A stretch of DNA of 64,000 nt, from NCBI GenBank assembly GCA_963971305.1, contig OZ020308.1:24891275-24955274 (forward strand), written 5' to 3'. The stretch comes from Arcuatula senhousia. Taxonomy: Eukaryota; Mollusca; Bivalvia; Mytilida; Mytilidae. The notes below the pieces were generated by a model. The model made no database searches, was not told where the DNA came from, and was given only the letters and a program-made list of their open reading frames with translations. A program made the translations under genes and the position numbers. Shown here piece by piece: positions 61,921 to 64,000 of the stretch; the first letter of the stretch is position 1, and each line of letters starts with the position of its first letter.

Positions 61921-63036
61921 GGGTAATCACAAGCCTGGTAGTCAGACTTGTCTGACATAGTCAGACTTGCCTGACACGAATTACCATAAAATTTCTAATA
62001 TATTGTCGCTAAAATTTCCAATTGTTAAATTCAAAATTGATGAAAACACCAGGTTTCTTTCCTTGTAATGCACATGGTCGATATCCTTGGTGCTGGATTT
62101 GGCTTCCTTGTTCGAACGTTTTGGTTTTGAGTACTTTTCGTTTTCAACTGTTTTGGATTTTGACCTTCCAATGTTTTGGTTTAAATGCTACCGATGAGAG
62201 GTTACTCCTTGAAATATCGATATATAGCATATCCAAATTAACCGTTTATACCCGCGTTTTGGTATTTGTAATTTTGAAACCACTGGGCGATAACCGCTGC
62301 TGGTGGACCAGAGGTCCCCAAGGGTAATCACAAGCCTGGTAGTCAGACTTGTCTGACACGAATAACCATAAAATTTCTAATATATTGTCGCTAAAATTTC
62401 CGATTGTTAAATTCAAAATTGATGAAAACACCAGGTTTCTTTCCTTGTAATGCACATGGTCGATATCCTTGGTGCTGGATTTGGCTTCCTTGTTCGAACG
62501 TTTTGGTTTTGAGTACTTTTCGTTTTCAACTGTTTTGGATTTTGACCTTCCAATGTTTTGGTTTAAATGCTACCGATGAGAGGTTACTCCTTGAAATATC
62601 GATATATAGCATATCCAAATTAACCGTTTATACCCGCGTTTTGGTATTTGTAATTTTGAAACCACTGGGCGATAACCGCTGCTGGTGGACCAGAGGTCCC
62701 CAAGGGTAATCACAAGCCTGGTAGTCAGACTTGTCTGACACGAATAACCATAAAATTTCTAATATATTGTCGCTAAAATTTCCGATTGTTAAATTCAAAA
62801 TTGATGAAAACACCAGGTTTCTTTCCTTGTAATGCACATGGTCGATATCCTTGGTGCTGGATTTGGCTTCCTTGTTCGAACGTTTTGGTTTTGAGTACTT
62901 TTCGTTTTCAACTGTTTTGGATTTTGACCTTCCAATGTTTTGGTTTAAATGCTACTGATGAGAGGTTACTCCTTGAAATATCGATATATAGCATATCCAA
63001 ATTAACCGTTTATACCCACGTTTTGGTATTTGTAAT
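61921..63036 (+). repeat. Near-identical 382-bp triplication
   Basis: Units start gggtaatcacaagcctggt at 61921, 62322 and 62704. The first has an extra ~19 bp (tagtcagacttgcctgac) and the third stops after ggtatttgtaat. Over the shared part the first two units encode the same 101-residue open frame and the third differs by single bases, so the duplication is recent or homogenised. The frame has no recognisable domain, and diverged single copies elsewhere do not preserve it, so it is not called a gene. Confidence 0.8.
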
Positions 63037-63049
63037 AGAATATGAGAAA

Positions 63050-63256
63050 TATGTTACAGGTTCAAGAAACAGGTTTGGGCTGACCTGACCACAGGTCCGC
63101 TCTGATTCACTATTAAAAGTAGACCTGACCAGGAGATCTAACCACGGTCTCCATTGGCCTGACGAAAGTTCACTCTTTGGACAGCTATAGCTGACCAGAA
63201 AAGCGGACAAAACACTGCTTTCAGTTCACTATTGTACAGGACTAGACCCATCTATA
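63050..63256 (-). repeat. Right-end copy of the foldback family at 6005-6270
   Basis: ctgacctgaccacaggtccg, gtagacctgaccaggagatc, then ttcactattgtacagg and actagacccatct, which mirrors the left end at 6005 and the right end at 53900-53933. Confidence 0.5.
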
Positions 63257-63767
63257 AATTTATGAACAAATATGCTTGCTACAGTTTTAAAACTCTCTGT
63301 GTGTCCCATGAGTTGTTAAGATCATGACAAACCTAATCAAGGATTACTGGTCAAGAAGTTCCGTTTATGTTAAAATCTTTGACGGAAAATGATATACATT
63401 AAAAAAAAGATATTAGTTATGTAGTAAGTATAGTTTGGGGGTGGTATTTCGGATTTATATTGAATGCTATATATAATTTGATTTCAATTTAAAAAGAAGT
63501 CTGTGTAAATACGGATAGATTTAGCTTCTTATGTATAACACACCACCAAATTCTTGGTTTGAAAGTCAAAGAAAAATATACAAATCAAGTTCAAAGCGGG
63601 TTCCGTATCTGCATTTTAAACATTTTATAGTGTATCTAATAATATTGTTTTTATTGCAATAATACTAAGATTCATTTTATTCACTGAGCACTTCCTATCG
63701 ATTATCATAGGTCGTCATTGTTGTATTCAAACTCGTTTATTTAAATATCTTCCAAATGTACTTTTTA

Positions 63768-64000
63768 GCCCACCTGGACTGAAGGTCCATGTGAGCTATT
63801 ACCATCACTTGGCGTCCGTCGTCGTCGTCTGTCGTCGTCGTCTGTTAACAATTTTTCAAAAATCTTTCCCTCTGAAACTACCAAACAGAATTTAATGAAA
63901 CTTGGTATGAATGATCCTTAGGGTGTCCTGCACCAAACTTGTGTTTTGATTTTTGATCCGTTAAAAAACATGGCCGCCGTTACTAAAAATAGACTAGGGG
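63768..64000 (+). mobile_element. Start of a second copy of the 4005-5045 element (cut by window end)
   Basis: gcccacctggactgaaggtc, catgtgagctattaccatca, a (GTC)n/(CGTC) run, gttaacaatttttcaaaaat and acatggccgccgttactaaa follow the order of 4005-4235. It runs off the window. Confidence 0.7.

Noticed and set aside
62022..63088. Three ~100-residue nearly identical ORFs
   Set aside because: Carried by a recent 382-bp triplication; older relatives of the repeat do not keep the frame and no domain is recognisable.

Overview
The window looks like nuclear DNA of a marine bivalve, most likely a mytilid mussel. It is AT-rich and has short coding exons with GT-AG introns of up to ~8 kb. It also carries many small non-autonomous repeats, including elements built from ~165-bp tandem units beside ACGG runs (pearl-like), tRNA-derived SINEs and reverse-transcriptase relics. 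The species assignment is inference from repeat style and protein families; no rRNA or mitochondrial marker is present.

Two protein-coding genes can be supported, and they converge. At the left edge, plus strand, are the last two coding exons of a monocarboxylate transporter-like protein (SLC16/MCT family; 1325-1447 and 2396-2577). The rest of that gene lies outside the window. On the minus strand, from 58670 down to 8859, is a complete 17-coding-exon gene for a furin/kexin-type proprotein convertase. All exon phases agree and give a 3003-nt CDS (1000 residues plus stop). The order is signal peptide, prodomain, S8 catalytic domain (Asp154, His191, Asn292, Ser363), P domain, a Thr-rich mucin-like stalk of about 19 twelve-residue repeats, one transmembrane helix and a 106-residue cytoplasmic tail. 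There is no furin-type Cys-rich region, so the layout is that of yeast kexin.

The remaining ~60 kb is intron and intergenic DNA filled with repeats. Left to right these include SINE pieces; an element with CGTC runs (4005-5045); a G-run foldback MITE (10475-10782); a 24-bp minisatellite (13965-14375); two copies of an ACGG pearl-like element (15599-16690, 18360-18777); stacked retroelement tails (17.3-22.8 kb); a degenerate 10-11-bp array (29030-29370); a 4.2-kb long-inverted-repeat transposon with a 5-bp target duplication (29890-34102); a Tigger/pogo transposase relic (39160-40030); and a 3.3-kb element with CAC/GTG termini and a 5-bp duplication (41811-45156, Transib-like signature). Further right are a Penelope-like RT relic (46300-47350), an AAACC-rich foldback element (53043-53933), a 169-bp tandem element (61090-61915) and a near-perfect 382-bp triplication (61921-63036).

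The two genes show no sign of working together. The convertase would act in the secretory pathway or at the cell surface, cutting precursors after basic residues; the transporter would sit in the plasma membrane. No bacterial-type system, CRISPR array or functional tRNA or rRNA gene was seen.
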